This document shows positions 42,516-53,159 of a DNA stretch of 64,000 bases, piece by piece. The notes beneath the pieces were generated by a model. The model saw nothing but the letters and a program-made list of their open reading frames with translations, was not told the origin of the DNA and ran no database searches. Made by a program: the position numbers and the translations under genes. The DNA is from Methylocaldum sp. 14B (GTDB lineage Bacteria; Pseudomonadota; Gammaproteobacteria; Methylococcales; Methylococcaceae). The stretch's first letter is position 1; each line of letters opens with the position of its first letter. The DNA lies in contig NZ_MSCV01000005.1 of the NCBI RefSeq assembly GCF_002005105.1, positions 1-64,000 on the forward strand. The letters are read 5' to 3'.

Positions 42516-42539
42516 TCCGATAGCGAAATAGCTATCGGA
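42516..42539 (+). terminator. Perfect hairpin after the accBC-prmA group
   Basis: TCCGATAGC-GAAATA-GCTATCGGA, a 9-bp stem with a 6-base loop, 19 bp after the DUF3426 stop. There is no T-run, so it is only a possible terminator or an mRNA 3' end structure. 42540-42743 holds no supported gene. Confidence 0.5.
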
Positions 42540-42743
42540 CGTCAAATCAGCTGCAAGAATGCGCACAGGCAAACGGGTGAGTCGAGCCCGAGCCTTGCTG
42601 TTGATGGGCGAGGCCGCCTGCCTGGAAATGAAAAGAAATCGGCACTCCGCTAAATTTCGGGCAGGCGGCATTAAATGGGCTTATTTCAGCCGCTTGGCTA
42701 GCATCCTCTTGAAACACGGACCTCGGAATGCGAGCCCGAGTCT

Positions 42744-43427
42744 TTAGATTTTGCGGGAACGTCTTGAGATCAGGCCCAGCCCGGCGATGGCCGAGCCGAA
42801 CAGCCAGACCGCGCCGGGAACCGGAACGGGCGACGGCGCTACTCCCGGGCCGTCGCCGCCGCCGAAATAGCCGCTCGTGATCTCGCCGTTCTGGTTGCCG
42901 TTCATGGCCGGTTCGGGGCCTGAAAAGTCCGTCACGTGGGCGGCGTACCAAGCGTTTCCTTGGTCCGCAGTTCCGGTAGAGGGGGCGTGGTAAGAGTCGG
43001 GCGTATCGCCGTTGATGTCGGTGATGCTAAAGCTGAGCGGCTCCTGGCGGTTACTCCCGGTGCCCGACACGACTACGTCGAATCTGCCGAATCCGTTTAG
43101 TGTCCGGTTGAAATCGACGTTCCAGCCGGCGGGTAAACCGGTGATATTGTCCGATTCCAAGCTGGTTCCGTTTGCCAGATTGAACCCGAACGATTGGATG
43201 CCGAAATTGGATAATTCCTTGTCCGCAAATGGCTGGCCCGGATCATTCAGTGCATCGACGTCAAAGGTAACATCGTTCCCCGATGTGCCCACATTCACCG
43301 TCAAGTAATTCGTTCCGTCGGTAAAGGGGGCTTGGTCGATGTTCGTTTGGTCCAGGAAATAGGATGCTGCCTGGGATTGGCCCGTCACGGCCAATGCCGC
43401 TCCCAAATAAAGCGGTGCGAGTCTCAT
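42744..43427 (-). CDS. PEP-CTERM sorting protein
   Basis: 227 aa starting MRLAPLYLGAALAVTGQSQA with AAGGAG before the ATG. Signal peptide, a beta-rich extracellular body (NLTVNVGTSGNDVTFDV-type strands) with few Cys, and a C-terminal sorting signal: VPVPGAVWLFGSAIAGLGLI then RRSRK. The VPxPGAVWLFGS form is a PEP-CTERM variant recognised by exosortase, so it is exported and probably part of the surface matrix. No exosortase in the window. Confidence 0.85.
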   Translation of the reverse strand: MRLAPLYLGAALAVTGQSQAASYFLDQTNIDQAPFTDGTNYLTVNVGTSGNDVTFDVDALNDPGQPFADKELSNFGIQSFGFNLANGTSLESDNITGLPAGWNVDFNRTLNGFGRFDVVVSGTGSNRQEPLSFSITDINGDTPDSYHAPSTGTADQGNAWYAAHVTDFSGPEPAMNGNQNGEITSGYFGGGDGPGVAPSPVPVPGAVWLFGSAIAGLGLISRRSRKI

Positions 43428-44002
43428 GATTCTCTCCTTGAAAATCCAGTTTGGCCAATTCGGTGGGCGGATACAAACCGGGTCTATCCGGACTATCCCT
43501 GATCCCGGTTACGAGCGTGAGCCCGTAACGGTGTTGACGCACTTGAATCGCCAGAGTTCCCGATTGTGAGCAAGGTTTTACGTTCCGTCTCACGTTTGCG
43601 ACGGATGCCTTCGAAGCATTTGAGAGAGCGGGAAGCCGGTTTCGACGGTTGAAGTTGTATTCCGAGGGAGGAGGCGACGGAACGAAGGCGAAGCGATTGG
43701 GCGGTGTGCGCCGTTTGAGACAACAGCCGATTCGCGTCCGAATCGGGCAAATCTTCCTTGGAGCGCCGAAAGTTCTTGGCTTATTCTATCCGGCGACCGT
43801 GGGGCATTCCTTTGTGTCAGGGCTCCAAACGTTGGTCATTTAGTATAAGTAAGTCTTATTACAGTAATCATAACAACTGAATTTTTTTTATGAACGGAAC
43901 GGCTTATAGTTCCTCGCTGTGAAAGGACAATACGATTTGCGGTCCAAGTAGGACCAGAAAAACATTCCTGAGAACAATCCACAGATGTGGTAGGAGGAAA
44001 GT
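43428..44002. other. Intergenic region upstream of cbbL
   Basis: 575 bp between the divergent PEP-CTERM gene and cbbL. The reading frames here are not supported by start sites or composition. The right end is AT-rich and carries the CbbR-like site and a ribosome site (GGAGGAAAGT) directly before cbbL. Confidence 0.5.
43844..43862 (+). promoter_or_regulatory. CbbR-like (LysR-type) binding site
   Basis: TATAAGTAAGTCTTATTA contains ATAAG-N5-CTTAT and matches the TNA-N7-TNA form described for CbbR boxes. It is about 140 bp before the cbbL start in an AT-rich stretch, with further TNA half sites to the right (GTAATCATAAC). No adjacent cbbR is present. Confidence 0.5.
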
Positions 44003-45424
44003 ATGGCTGTAAAGACCTATAGCGCGGGCGTAAAAGAATACCGCGAGACCTACTGGATGCCGGATTACACCCCGGCGGATACCGATATCTTGGCCGTATT
44101 CAAAATTACGCCTCAGCCTGGCGTGCCTCGCGAGGAAGCGGCAGCGGCAGTCGCCGCAGAATCGTCCACCGGCACCTGGACTACGGTTTGGACCGACCTT
44201 CTGACCGATCTCGACTATTACAAAGGCCGCGCCTACCGCATCGAAGACGTTCCGGGCAGCGACGAGCAGTTCTATGCCTTCATCGCTTATCCGATCGATC
44301 TGTTCGAGGAAGGGTCGGTGGTAAACGTTTTCACTTCTCTGGTCGGCAACGTGTTCGGCTTCAAGGCCGTCCGCGGATTGCGCCTGGAAGACGTGCGCTT
44401 CCCAATCGCTTATGTGATGACCTGCGGCGGTCCGCCCCACGGCATTCAGGTCGAGCGCGACATCATGAACAAGTACGGCCGCCCGCTCTTGGGCTGCACC
44501 ATCAAGCCGAAACTGGGGCTGTCCGCGAAGAACTACGGACGCGCGGTTTACGAGTGCCTGCGCGGCGGCCTGGACTTCACCAAGGATGACGAGAACGTAA
44601 ACAGCCAGCCGTTCATGCGCTGGAAGCAACGCTTCGATTTCGTCATGGAAGCCATCCATAAGGCGGAGCGCGAAACGGGGGAACGCAAGGGCCATTACCT
44701 GAACGTGACCGCGCCGACCCCGGAAGAAATGTACAAGCGTGCGGAATACGCCAAGGAAATCGGTGCGCCCATCATCATGCACGACTACATTACCGGAGGG
44801 TTCTGCGCCAATACGGGTCTTGCCAACTGGTGCCGCGACAACGGCGTTCTCCTGCATATCCACCGTGCCATGCACGCCGTGATCGACCGCAACCCGAATC
44901 ATGGCATCCATTTCCGTGTGTTGACCAAGATTCTGAGACTATCGGGCGGCGATCACCTGCACACCGGCACCGTCGTCGGCAAGCTGGAAGGCGATCGGGC
45001 GTCCACCTTGGGCTGGATCGATCTGCTTCGCGAGCGCTACATCAAGGAGGACCGCTCTAGAGGCATCTTCTTCGATCAGGATTGGGGCGCCATGCCGGGA
45101 GCGTTCGCCGTCGCTTCGGGCGGTATCCATGTCTGGCACATGCCGGCGCTGTTGTCGATTTTCGGCGATGACGCCGTGTTCCAGTTCGGCGGCGGTACTC
45201 TCGGCCATCCGTGGGGCAACGCGGCGGGCGCCGCAGCCAACCGCGTTGCTCTGGAAGCTTGCGTCGAAGCCCGCAACCAGGGCCGTCAGCTCGAGAAAGA
45301 AGGCAAGGAGATTCTGACATCCGCGGCCAAGGACAGCCCCGAGCTCAAGGCTGCATTGGAAACCTGGAAGGAAATCAAGTTCGAGTTCGATACGGTTGAC
45401 AAACTCGACGTGGCGCACAAGTAA
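44003..45424 (+). CDS. cbbL: RuBisCO large subunit, form I
   Basis: 473 aa starting [18 protein letters not shown], with GGAGGAAAG seven bases upstream. Catalytic site motifs: [35 protein letters not shown] (carbamylated Lys and Mg2+ ligands), [36 protein letters not shown]. The form I (green-like, proteobacterial) type fits the presence of cbbS, cbbQ and cbbO. Fixes CO2 on ribulose bisphosphate; role in a methanotroph may be CO2 assimilation alongside formaldehyde assimilation. Confidence 0.97.
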   Translation: MAVKTYSAGVKEYRETYWMPDYTPADTDILAVFKITPQPGVPREEAAAAVAAESSTGTWTTVWTDLLTDLDYYKGRAYRIEDVPGSDEQFYAFIAYPIDLFEEGSVVNVFTSLVGNVFGFKAVRGLRLEDVRFPIAYVMTCGGPPHGIQVERDIMNKYGRPLLGCTIKPKLGLSAKNYGRAVYECLRGGLDFTKDDENVNSQPFMRWKQRFDFVMEAIHKAERETGERKGHYLNVTAPTPEEMYKRAEYAKEIGAPIIMHDYITGGFCANTGLANWCRDNGVLLHIHRAMHAVIDRNPNHGIHFRVLTKILRLSGGDHLHTGTVVGKLEGDRASTLGWIDLLRERYIKEDRSRGIFFDQDWGAMPGAFAVASGGIHVWHMPALLSIFGDDAVFQFGGGTLGHPWGNAAGAAANRVALEACVEARNQGRQLEKEGKEILTSAAKDSPELKAALETWKEIKFEFDTVDKLDVAHK

Positions 45425-45548
45425 TCGCCCGGACAGTCCGACTGATTTGAAGCGATACCGTTGAAGAACCGAACGTCGCTAGAAAGCAGTCCCCTCTGAA
45501 ACGGGAAGGGATTGCTCAAGCGATCAATGAACGAGGATTGGAACAATC

Positions 45549-45908
45549 ATGAGTGAAATGCAAGATTACAAATCCAGCCTGACCGATGTTTCGAGCCGAA
45601 AATTCGAAACTTTCTCCTATTTGCCGCCGATGGACGCCGCCAATATCCGAAAACAGGTGGAATACATCGTCAGCAAGGGCTGGAATCCGGCCATCGAGCA
45701 TACCGAACCGGAGAACGCCTTCGACCACTACTGGTATATGTGGAAGTTGCCGATGTTCGGCGAAACCGATGTGGACCGTATTCTGGCGGAAGCGGAGGCC
45801 TGTCATAAGGCGCATCCGAACAACCATGTGCGGTTGGTCGGCTACGACAACTTCAAGCAGTCGCAAGGCGCTGCCATGGTGATTTACCGGGGGCCGATCA
45901 AAGCCTAG
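45549..45908 (+). CDS. cbbS: RuBisCO small subunit
   Basis: 119 aa starting [19 protein letters not shown]. Motifs: [63 protein letters not shown]. Required with CbbL for the L8S8 enzyme. 124 bp after cbbL and followed by a strong terminator. Confidence 0.97.
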   Translation: MSEMQDYKSSLTDVSSRKFETFSYLPPMDAANIRKQVEYIVSKGWNPAIEHTEPENAFDHYWYMWKLPMFGETDVDRILAEAEACHKAHPNNHVRLVGYDNFKQSQGAAMVIYRGPIKA

Positions 45909-45929
45909 GCGCAGCCAGGCTTAGGTTCG

Positions 45930-45967
45930 AAAGCCCCGTTCTGTGAATGCAGGCCGGGGCTTTTTTT
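45930..45967 (+). terminator. Rho-independent terminator after cbbS
   Basis: AAAGCCCCG, a 16-base loop, CGGGGCTTT followed by a T-run. It lies between cbbS and the hydrolase gene, so the downstream genes depend on read-through or their own promoter. Confidence 0.85.
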
Positions 45968-45971
45968 CGAG

Positions 45972-46892
45972 ATGGCGATTCAAAAAGGTATGGACTTAAG
46001 CAAGCGACTTGATCGGAGCGTTACGCTCAAAGACGGGCGCAGGCTCGGCTTCGCCGAGGTCGGTGATCCCGGCGGAATGCCGGTCGTCTACTGCCACGGG
46101 TTCCCCGCCTCCCGGCTGGAGAGCGTCCTCATTGCGCAGGCGGCCGAACGTCAGCGGGCACGCATTATCGCCCCCGATCGTCCCGGCTACGGACTGTCGG
46201 ATTTGAAGCCGGCGCGCACTATCGGGAGTTGGGCTGACGACGTCGCTCAATTGGCTGATTATCTCGGCATCGAACGGTTCTCAGTGCTGGGCACGTCCGG
46301 CGGGGGACCTTACGGGCTGGCCCTCGCCGCGCAGCTGCCGGACCGGGTACAGGCGGTCGGGATCATCTGCGGTCTCGGGCTATTGGAAGATCCGGAAGCG
46401 ACGCAGGCTATGCATTGGCCGGCACGGTTCGGATTCGGCGCGGCCCGTAGCGCACCCCGGATGCTGCGTTTGATTTACGGAGAGTTCCTCGGACGCCTGA
46501 TTTTCCGAAGCCCCGAAGTGGCGCTGTCTCTACTGGCTTTAGGCAGTCCGGCTTCCGACCGGTCGACCTTGACGCGCCCGGAGATTAAAGCGGCCCTCTG
46601 CGCCTCGGTGCGGGAGGCCTTGCGTTCGGGCGGGGAGGGAGCAGTACAGGACATGATTTTGTATGCTCACGACTGGGGGATTGACCTCGCGCAGATCCGA
46701 ATGCCGACTACGTTCTGGCACGGCGAAGCGGATGTTACCGTGCCGTTATCCCACACGCTGGCGCTCGCCGAACGACTTCCCCACGCTCAGGTTTTTACAT
46801 TTCCGGGCGAGGGCCATTTTTCTCTGCCGATAAACCGTGCGGACGAAATTATCAAAACGTTAATCGAGTCGATAAAACGTGGAAATCCGTGA
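45972..46892 (+). CDS. Alpha/beta hydrolase in the RuBisCO locus
   Basis: 306 aa (MAIQKGMDLSKRLDRS) or 300 aa from the inner ATG at 45990; neither has a strong ribosome site. Catalytic triad: Ser in GTSGGGPYG, Asp in HGEADVTVPLS, His in GEGHFSLP; oxyanion HGFPASRLES. No signal peptide. The fold covers many esterases and hydrolases and the substrate is unknown. Its location between cbbS and cbbQ is not usual for RuBisCO operons. Confidence 0.85.
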   Translation: MAIQKGMDLSKRLDRSVTLKDGRRLGFAEVGDPGGMPVVYCHGFPASRLESVLIAQAAERQRARIIAPDRPGYGLSDLKPARTIGSWADDVAQLADYLGIERFSVLGTSGGGPYGLALAAQLPDRVQAVGIICGLGLLEDPEATQAMHWPARFGFGAARSAPRMLRLIYGEFLGRLIFRSPEVALSLLALGSPASDRSTLTRPEIKAALCASVREALRSGGEGAVQDMILYAHDWGIDLAQIRMPTTFWHGEADVTVPLSHTLALAERLPHAQVFTFPGEGHFSLPINRADEIIKTLIESIKRGNP

Positions 46893-46905
46893 AGAGGATT
46901 GAGCG

Positions 46906-47706
46906 ATGACCATCTCCGAACAGTATTTTATCGAAGAACAACCCTATTACCGGCCGGTCTCTAACGAGATCGAGTTATTCGAGGCCGCCTATGCCGCGCG
47001 GATGCCGGTCATGCTGAAAGGCCCGACCGGTTGCGGCAAGACCCGTTTCATCGAGTTCATGGCTTGGAAGCTGAAGCGGCCGTTGATTACCGTCGCCTGC
47101 AACGAGGACATGACGGCCTCCGACCTGATTGGACGTTTCCTGCTCGACGCCACCGGCACGCGCTGGCAGGACGGGCCATTGACCACGGCGGCCAGGATCG
47201 GTGCGATTTGTTACCTGGACGAGGTGGTCGAAGCGCGCCAGGACACGACGGTGGTCATACACCCTTTGACCGATCATCGCCGGACCATGCCGCTCGACAA
47301 GAAAGGCGAGTTGGTGCATGCGCATCCCGATTTCCAGTTGGTCATTTCCTACAATCCCGGCTATCAAAACCTTTTGAAGGACTTGAAGCAATCCACCAAG
47401 CAACGCTTCGGCGCCCTGGATTTCAATTACCCGAAGACCGAAGTGGAAACCGAAGTGATTTCCCACGAAACCGGCGTCGACCCGAAAACCGCAGAGAAGC
47501 TGGTGCAGATTGCTCATCGAGCCCGCAATCTCAAGGGCCATGGTTTGGACGAGGGAATTTCGACGCGTCTTCTAGTGTATGCGGGGCAGCTGATCGCGAA
47601 GGGCGTCGAACCGAGGGCGGCATGTCAGATGACCTTGGTTCGCCCCCTGACCGATGATCCGGACATGCGGGATACTCTGGACGCAGCGGTTGCTACGTTT
47701 TTCTAA
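46906..47706 (+). CDS. cbbQ: CbbQ, MoxR-type AAA+ RuBisCO activase subunit
   Basis: 266 aa starting [17 protein letters not shown]. Walker [11 protein letters not shown], Walker [11 protein letters not shown], sensor [12 protein letters not shown]. With CbbO it forms a hexameric motor that removes inhibitory sugar phosphates from RuBisCO. 39 bp before cbbO, so cotranscribed. Confidence 0.95.
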   Translation: MTISEQYFIEEQPYYRPVSNEIELFEAAYAARMPVMLKGPTGCGKTRFIEFMAWKLKRPLITVACNEDMTASDLIGRFLLDATGTRWQDGPLTTAARIGAICYLDEVVEARQDTTVVIHPLTDHRRTMPLDKKGELVHAHPDFQLVISYNPGYQNLLKDLKQSTKQRFGALDFNYPKTEVETEVISHETGVDPKTAEKLVQIAHRARNLKGHGLDEGISTRLLVYAGQLIAKGVEPRAACQMTLVRPLTDDPDMRDTLDAAVATFF

Positions 47707-47745
47707 AAAAGGACTAAGCCGCTGCGGGGCAAGACGAGGCGAGCC

Positions 47746-50082
47746 ATGAGCATCAACCTGGAAGACTACCGCGAATACCTGGAGCGGGTCGAGCCGCATA
47801 TCAAGGACACCCTAGAGGCCAGCTTCCACGAAGCGGGGCGGGTGATGTCGCCGGGCGGCTTGCGCAATTATATCGAGGGTGCCCGCGTGCTTTCGGAACT
47901 GGGACGCGGGTCCGAACTGGTGGTGTCCTATATCCAGGAAATGCCCCTGGTCGCCAAGGAAGTGGGCGACGAAATCATTCCCGACGTGGTGACCTCGGTG
48001 ATGAAGCTGGCCTCCATGGTCAGCGGGGGCGTGATCGCCGCGCTGTTCGACAGCCTGCCCACGGCGGCCAGCCGGCTGGGCGATGCCGACTTGCTGCGCC
48101 AGTATCTGGCCCTGGTCCATCAGCTTTCGGCGAAAGCACCACGCGGATTGCGCCCGATGCTTCAGCACCTCGACCAGCTATTCGATAAGTTGACGCTGGG
48201 CGGGCTGCGCCGCTGGGCGCTCTGGGGCGCACAGGCGCACGGGCGCGATTTCGAAAACCTGGCCAAATATTTCGGTCTCGAAACGGCGGACAGCCTCGCG
48301 GTGCTCCAGAAGGAACGCCGCGGCACGCTGTTCGTCGATACCCAGCGCAAGCTGAACTTCTATCTGCGCGCGTTGTGGGGCCGCGATTTCCATTTGCGCC
48401 CGACGGCCGGCGATTATGAAACGCGCGAAGGACTCAAGCCTTTCATCGAGTTTCCGGTCATCTACCTGCCCGATGCTTTCGACGATTACGGCGGCATTTC
48501 CGGCAAGGAGCTGTACCGTGCTGCCTGCGCCCACGCCGCCGCGCATCTCGCCTACACCAAGAAGCCGATCTCGGCGGAAGCGTTGAATCCGGTGCAGATG
48601 TTCATGATCGGTCTGATCGAGGATGCCCGTGTCGAGCATCTGGCCATCCGGCAGTTTCCAGGGCTCCGGCAGCTCTGGCTTCCGTTGCATGAGGCGGATG
48701 CCGAAGGTCGGGAAAGCCGCGATCCCGCTCTGTCTTTCTTGGAGCGCTTGGCCCATGCGCTGCTCGATGCGGAACTCGAAACCGAGGATAGCCTGATTCG
48801 GGAGACGGTAGCGGCCTTCCGGGAAGTCTTTGCGGCTCGTCCTGATGACAACCAAATCAGCTGGGATCTGGGTGTAACGCTATATAACAAGGTCAAGGAT
48901 CGACTCGCGCTCCCGTCGTTGCGCATCCTGGAGGGCATGGCTATCCCGTACCGCGACGACAACCGGTTCATCTGGGCGTTCGCCGAGCAGTTCTGGGAAC
49001 AGGCGGAATACGCACCGGCCAGCGAGCGCCAGGTCCGCAGGAAGGTTTCGGTCATGGAGATGGTCAACGAGGTGGACTGCGAACTGGCGGGGGACGATGC
49101 CCAGGAGGTCTGGACCCTGGAGACGCCGTTCCATTTGGATCAGGAAGGCTGCACCATCAATGAACTGGAAGGCAAGGAGCCGGTCAGCGATCCTTATCAT
49201 TACCCCGAGTGGGACTACCAGGTACAGTTGCACCGCCCCAATTGGGCGACCGTTTTGGAAAAACGGCAGCCTAGAGGAGACCGGGAACTGATCGAGCAGA
49301 TCCTGGTGGAGTACAAGCCCGTCGCCAGCCGCCTCAAGCACATCATCGATGCCTTGCAGCCGCGGGGTTTGGTCCGCCAGCGGCGGCAGGAGGACGGCGA
49401 CGAGATCGATCTCAACGCCGCCATTCGCGCCATGATCGACATCCGCATGGGTGAGATGCCGGACCCGCGCATCAATATCCGCTACATCCGGAAGACGCGG
49501 GATTTGGCGGTGCTGGTGCTGCTCGACCTGTCGGAGTCGACCAACGAGACCCTGCCGGGATCGGATCGCGCCGTGATTCAGCTTGCGCGGGAGGCGACGA
49601 CCCTGCTGGCCTGGGCCATCGACGGTATCGGCGATCCCTTCGCCATCCACGGGTTCGCTTCGGACGGGCGGCACGACGTGCAGTATTACCGTTTCAAGGA
49701 TTTCGATCAGTCCTTCGACGATCAGGCGAAAGCGCGGCTGGCGGGCATGCAGGGAGGGCTTTCGACCCGGATGGGAGCGGCGCTCCGCCACGCCGGAAAG
49801 TTTCTGCTGCGTCAGCCGCAGCAGAAAAAGCTGCTGCTTCTGATTTCGGACGGCGAACCGGCGGACATCGACGAGCGCGATCCGCAGTATCTTCGGTTCG
49901 ACACCAAGAAAGCGGTGGAAGAACTGGCGACCGCGGGTGTGACGAGCTATTGCCTCACTCTAGACCCCGAAGCGGACGAATATGTATCCAGAATCTTCGG
50001 CCCGAATCGCTACACTGTCGTCGATCATGTGCAGCGATTGCCGGAGCGCTTGCCGGCCTTGTTCGTGAGTTTGACCGGCTGA
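47746..50082 (+). CDS. cbbO: CbbO, VWA-domain RuBisCO activase adaptor
   Basis: 778 aa starting MSINLEDYREYLERVEPH. A long helical N-terminal part and a C-terminal von Willebrand factor A domain with MIDAS motif (LLDLSESTNET, DxSxS; SDGEPADIDERD). CbbO bridges the CbbQ ring to RuBisCO through the VWA domain. Pairs with the form I enzyme of this operon. Confidence 0.95.
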   Translation: MSINLEDYREYLERVEPHIKDTLEASFHEAGRVMSPGGLRNYIEGARVLSELGRGSELVVSYIQEMPLVAKEVGDEIIPDVVTSVMKLASMVSGGVIAALFDSLPTAASRLGDADLLRQYLALVHQLSAKAPRGLRPMLQHLDQLFDKLTLGGLRRWALWGAQAHGRDFENLAKYFGLETADSLAVLQKERRGTLFVDTQRKLNFYLRALWGRDFHLRPTAGDYETREGLKPFIEFPVIYLPDAFDDYGGISGKELYRAACAHAAAHLAYTKKPISAEALNPVQMFMIGLIEDARVEHLAIRQFPGLRQLWLPLHEADAEGRESRDPALSFLERLAHALLDAELETEDSLIRETVAAFREVFAARPDDNQISWDLGVTLYNKVKDRLALPSLRILEGMAIPYRDDNRFIWAFAEQFWEQAEYAPASERQVRRKVSVMEMVNEVDCELAGDDAQEVWTLETPFHLDQEGCTINELEGKEPVSDPYHYPEWDYQVQLHRPNWATVLEKRQPRGDRELIEQILVEYKPVASRLKHIIDALQPRGLVRQRRQEDGDEIDLNAAIRAMIDIRMGEMPDPRINIRYIRKTRDLAVLVLLDLSESTNETLPGSDRAVIQLAREATTLLAWAIDGIGDPFAIHGFASDGRHDVQYYRFKDFDQSFDDQAKARLAGMQGGLSTRMGAALRHAGKFLLRQPQQKKLLLLISDGEPADIDERDPQYLRFDTKKAVEELATAGVTSYCLTLDPEADEYVSRIFGPNRYTVVDHVQRLPERLPALFVSLTG

Positions 50083-50143
50083 TGTACACTATCCGAATAA
50101 GATCGACCGGAGCCGTGCCAGCCTGGATTCCGCCAGAGTCCCC

Positions 50144-50166
50144 GGTCTCCCGGGAGCCAGGAGACC
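50144..50166. terminator. Hairpin between cbbO and the LysR gene
   Basis: GGTCTCC-CGGGAGCCA-GGAGACC, a 7-bp stem between two converging genes, without a T-run. It may serve both ends. Confidence 0.4.
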
Positions 50167-50170
50167 GATC

Positions 50171-51112
50171 CTAATCCCACTGATCCAGGGGGCACAGATC
50201 AATTTCCCGACTGACCTCGAGGATCTGTTCCCTTAACCATTGATGAGCAGGATCTTTATCTCTCAATGGGTGCCAAGCCACGACGAAGTCATAGGCCGGC
50301 AGACCGAAGGGGACCTGGACGAGTTTCAATGGCGAGGACTTGATACAAGCTTCAGCGATTCGCCGGGGTAACGAAAGCAAAAGGTCCGTCGTTGCGACGG
50401 TAAAAGGAGCCGAGAGAAAATTCGGCACGACCACGGCGACTCGTCTCTCCAAACCCTGTTTCATTAGCCAGCGTTCGACAATCTGTGCATTCAGATCGCA
50501 AGAGGAGATCAGCAACTGATTCCTTTGTAGGTATTCCTCCAGAGTGATTTCATCTTCAACACCAGCATAGTCACGGCGGGCGATGCAAACTATAGTGTCA
50601 TCGAAAAGCCGCACCCAATTCAAATGCGCCGGCAGCTTCAACATCGCCTGAAAGCCTAAAATCAAATCGATCTCCTGATTCTGCAACCGGGCCTCGAGCG
50701 AACCAGTGTCTGGCCGTTGCACATGAATCTCGATCCGAGGAGCGAGGTTGCACACCCGCTCGATCAGGCGGGGCAAGACAAGAAACTCGAAATAGTCCGA
50801 TCCGGCCAGGATGAATCGTTCGTGGCTCGTAGCAGGATCGAATTGAGCCGGCGACTTGAGGATATGTTCCGCGTTTCGCAGGACCGAGCGGACGGGCTCG
50901 AGCAATGCCGAGGCGCGTTCCGTGGGCTTCATGCCCGTCGGTGTCCTCACTAGCAAAGGATCGTCGAACTGTTGCCGAAGCCGCTGCAGGATTTGGCTCA
51001 TGGCCGGCTGGGTAATAAACATCTTTTCGGCGGCCCGTGAAACGTTGAGTTCCTGCATCAACAGATCGAAGGCCAGCAGCATGGTGAAATCGAGGTGTCT
51101 CAGATTTAACAT
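50171..51112 (-). CDS. LysR-family transcriptional regulator
   Basis: 313 aa starting MLNLRHLDFTMLLAFDLLMQ. N-terminal winged helix with ELNVSRAAEKMFITQPAMSQIL, then an effector domain. The sequence of the DNA-binding helix and the LNLRHLDFTMLL start resemble the NodD/LeuO-like branch rather than CbbR, so control of the RuBisCO operon is not assumed. It faces cbbO tail to tail. Downstream of ftsH (82 bp), same strand. Confidence 0.85.
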   Translation of the reverse strand: MLNLRHLDFTMLLAFDLLMQELNVSRAAEKMFITQPAMSQILQRLRQQFDDPLLVRTPTGMKPTERASALLEPVRSVLRNAEHILKSPAQFDPATSHERFILAGSDYFEFLVLPRLIERVCNLAPRIEIHVQRPDTGSLEARLQNQEIDLILGFQAMLKLPAHLNWVRLFDDTIVCIARRDYAGVEDEITLEEYLQRNQLLISSCDLNAQIVERWLMKQGLERRVAVVVPNFLSAPFTVATTDLLLSLPRRIAEACIKSSPLKLVQVPFGLPAYDFVVAWHPLRDKDPAHQWLREQILEVSREIDLCPLDQWD

Positions 51113-51194
51113 GTTTGAAAACTGCTAGTGTCGTTAAATACGACCGGCCGTTGGATACCTTAGCTTAAACCAGCTGTCCAGCCGGAATTGGACT

Positions 51195-53099
51195 TCAGTA
51201 TTGTTCGGCAATCTTGCCGAAAGTTCCCTTGCCCTTGGATGTCTCCTTCGATCCCAGGCCCGTAGCACCGCCGCTCGGAGGCGCTTCGCCCCAGCTTTGC
51301 GGCGGACGCGGAACCTTACCATCCATGATGTCGTCAATTTGGAAACGATCAATCGTCTCGTACTTGATCAAAGCTTCCGCCATGAGATGCAACTTTTCCA
51401 TGTTTTCCCGCAGCATACGCTCCGAACGCTCGTAATTGCGATCGATCACCGAGCGAATTTCTTCATCGATCAAATGAGCGGTTTCCTCGGACACCATCTT
51501 GTGTTTCGTGACGGAGCGTCCCAAAAACACTTCACCCTCTTCCTCGCTATATGCCAGCGGCCCTAAGCGCTCCGAGAGACCCCAGCGGGTAACCATGTTA
51601 CGCGCCAGAGTGGTGGCGCGCTCGATATCGTTCTGAGCGCCGGTCGTCACTCGTTCCTTGCCGAAAATAATCTCTTCCGCAATACGTCCGCCGAACAAAC
51701 TCGAAATCTGGCTTTCCAATTTCTGCTTACTCGCACTGTACTGGTCGCGCTCCGGCAAGAACATGGTGATTCCCAGGGCCCGGCCGCGCGGCATGATACT
51801 GACCTTGTATACGGGGTCATGCTCGGGGACTAGCCGTCCTACGATGGCATGGCCTGCCTCATGATAAGCAGTGAGTTGCTTCTCTTCGTCGCTCATGACC
51901 ATGGACTTGCGTTCCACACCCATGAGGATTTTGTCCTTGGCTTTCTCGAAATCCTCCATGTCGACATTGCGCTTGTTCTTACGGGCCGCGAACAACGCCG
52001 CTTCGTTGACCAGGTTTGCCAGATCCGCGCCGGAGAAGCCGGGCGTCCCGCGCGCCAGATATTGAACCTCGACGTTGTCGGCGATCGGCACTCGCTTCAT
52101 GTGAACCTTCAAGATCTGCTCGCGGCCCCGAACGTCGGGAAGCCCAACGACGACCTGACGATCGAAGCGGCCCGGCCGCAATAGCGCAGGATCCAAGACA
52201 TCGGGACGGTTGGTGGCCGCGATGACAATGATGCCTTCGTTTCCTTCAAAACCGTCCATTTCGACGAGCAATTGGTTAAGGGTCTGCTCGCGCTCGTCAT
52301 GACCGCCGCCCAAACCGGCACCGCGATGGCGGCCTACCGCATCGATTTCATCGATGAAGATGATGCACGGCGCATTTTTCTTCGCTGTTTCGAACATGTC
52401 ACGTACGCGGGAGGCGCCCACGCCCACGAACATTTCGACGAAATCCGAACCGGAGATGGAGAAGAACGGAACCTTGGCCTCTCCGGCAATCGCCCGGGCC
52501 AATAAGGTCTTACCGGTACCCGGAGGGCCCACCATCAGAGCCCCGCGCGGGATTTTGCCACCCAGCTTCTGGAACTTGCTCGGGTCCTTGAGGAAGTCAA
52601 CCATCTCCTGGACATCTTCCTTAGCCTCCTCAACGCCTGCGACGTCGGCGAACGTCACCTTGACTTGATCTTCTTCGATAAGCCGGGCTCGACTTTTACC
52701 GAAGGACATAGCCCCCCTTCCGCCCGTGCCGCCTTGCATCTGGCGCATGAAGAAAATCCACACGGCGATCAGCAGCAACATCGGGAACCACGAGATAAAG
52801 ATCTGCATCAGCAGTGATTGGGATTCCGGCGGCTGAGCCTTGATCTCGACGTGATTCTTCAACAAGTCGTCCACCAGGTGGTCGTCGCCAGGACTGTAAG
52901 TGGTGAACTTCTCGCCGGTTCCGAGCATGCCTCGGATCATCTGACCATCGATATTCACGTATTTTACTTGCCCTTCCTGTACGTCCGAGATAAACCGCGA
53001 GTAAGGTACTCCCGGATCTACCGGCATGCGGGGACCAAAATGGAGGAAAAGCAGTGCCAGTGCAATGGCACTGATTATCCACGGAATCGCATTTTTCAT
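51195..53099 (-). CDS. ftsH: ATP-dependent zinc metalloprotease FtsH
   Basis: 634 aa from the ATG at 53099 ([17 protein letters not shown]); a GTG at 53111 is the alternative. Two membrane helices with a periplasmic domain between, AAA+ module ([36 protein letters not shown] region) and zinc protease HEAGH with a later Asp ligand. Degrades membrane proteins and regulators. It is away from the usual rrmJ-ftsH-folP cluster, next to a LysR gene and an IS remnant, so it may be a second paralogue. Confidence 0.95.
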   Translation of the reverse strand: MKNAIPWIISAIALALLFLHFGPRMPVDPGVPYSRFISDVQEGQVKYVNIDGQMIRGMLGTGEKFTTYSPGDDHLVDDLLKNHVEIKAQPPESQSLLMQIFISWFPMLLLIAVWIFFMRQMQGGTGGRGAMSFGKSRARLIEEDQVKVTFADVAGVEEAKEDVQEMVDFLKDPSKFQKLGGKIPRGALMVGPPGTGKTLLARAIAGEAKVPFFSISGSDFVEMFVGVGASRVRDMFETAKKNAPCIIFIDEIDAVGRHRGAGLGGGHDEREQTLNQLLVEMDGFEGNEGIIVIAATNRPDVLDPALLRPGRFDRQVVVGLPDVRGREQILKVHMKRVPIADNVEVQYLARGTPGFSGADLANLVNEAALFAARKNKRNVDMEDFEKAKDKILMGVERKSMVMSDEEKQLTAYHEAGHAIVGRLVPEHDPVYKVSIMPRGRALGITMFLPERDQYSASKQKLESQISSLFGGRIAEEIIFGKERVTTGAQNDIERATTLARNMVTRWGLSERLGPLAYSEEEGEVFLGRSVTKHKMVSEETAHLIDEEIRSVIDRNYERSERMLRENMEKLHLMAEALIKYETIDRFQIDDIMDGKVPRPPQSWGEAPPSGGATGLGSKETSKGKGTFGKIAEQY

Positions 53100-53159
53100 T
53101 AATTCGTCCACTCATCGGTTTGTTATGGTGTTTACTTGTCAAATCCCGCCTGCTTATTG

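Noticed and set aside
43493-43750. Short open frames upstream of cbbL
   Set aside because: No ribosome site, no recognisable protein pattern, and overlapping frames on both strands of similar quality.
50171-51112. LysR gene as CbbR of the RuBisCO operon
   Set aside because: It is convergent with cbbO at the far end and its sequence looks closer to other LysR branches.
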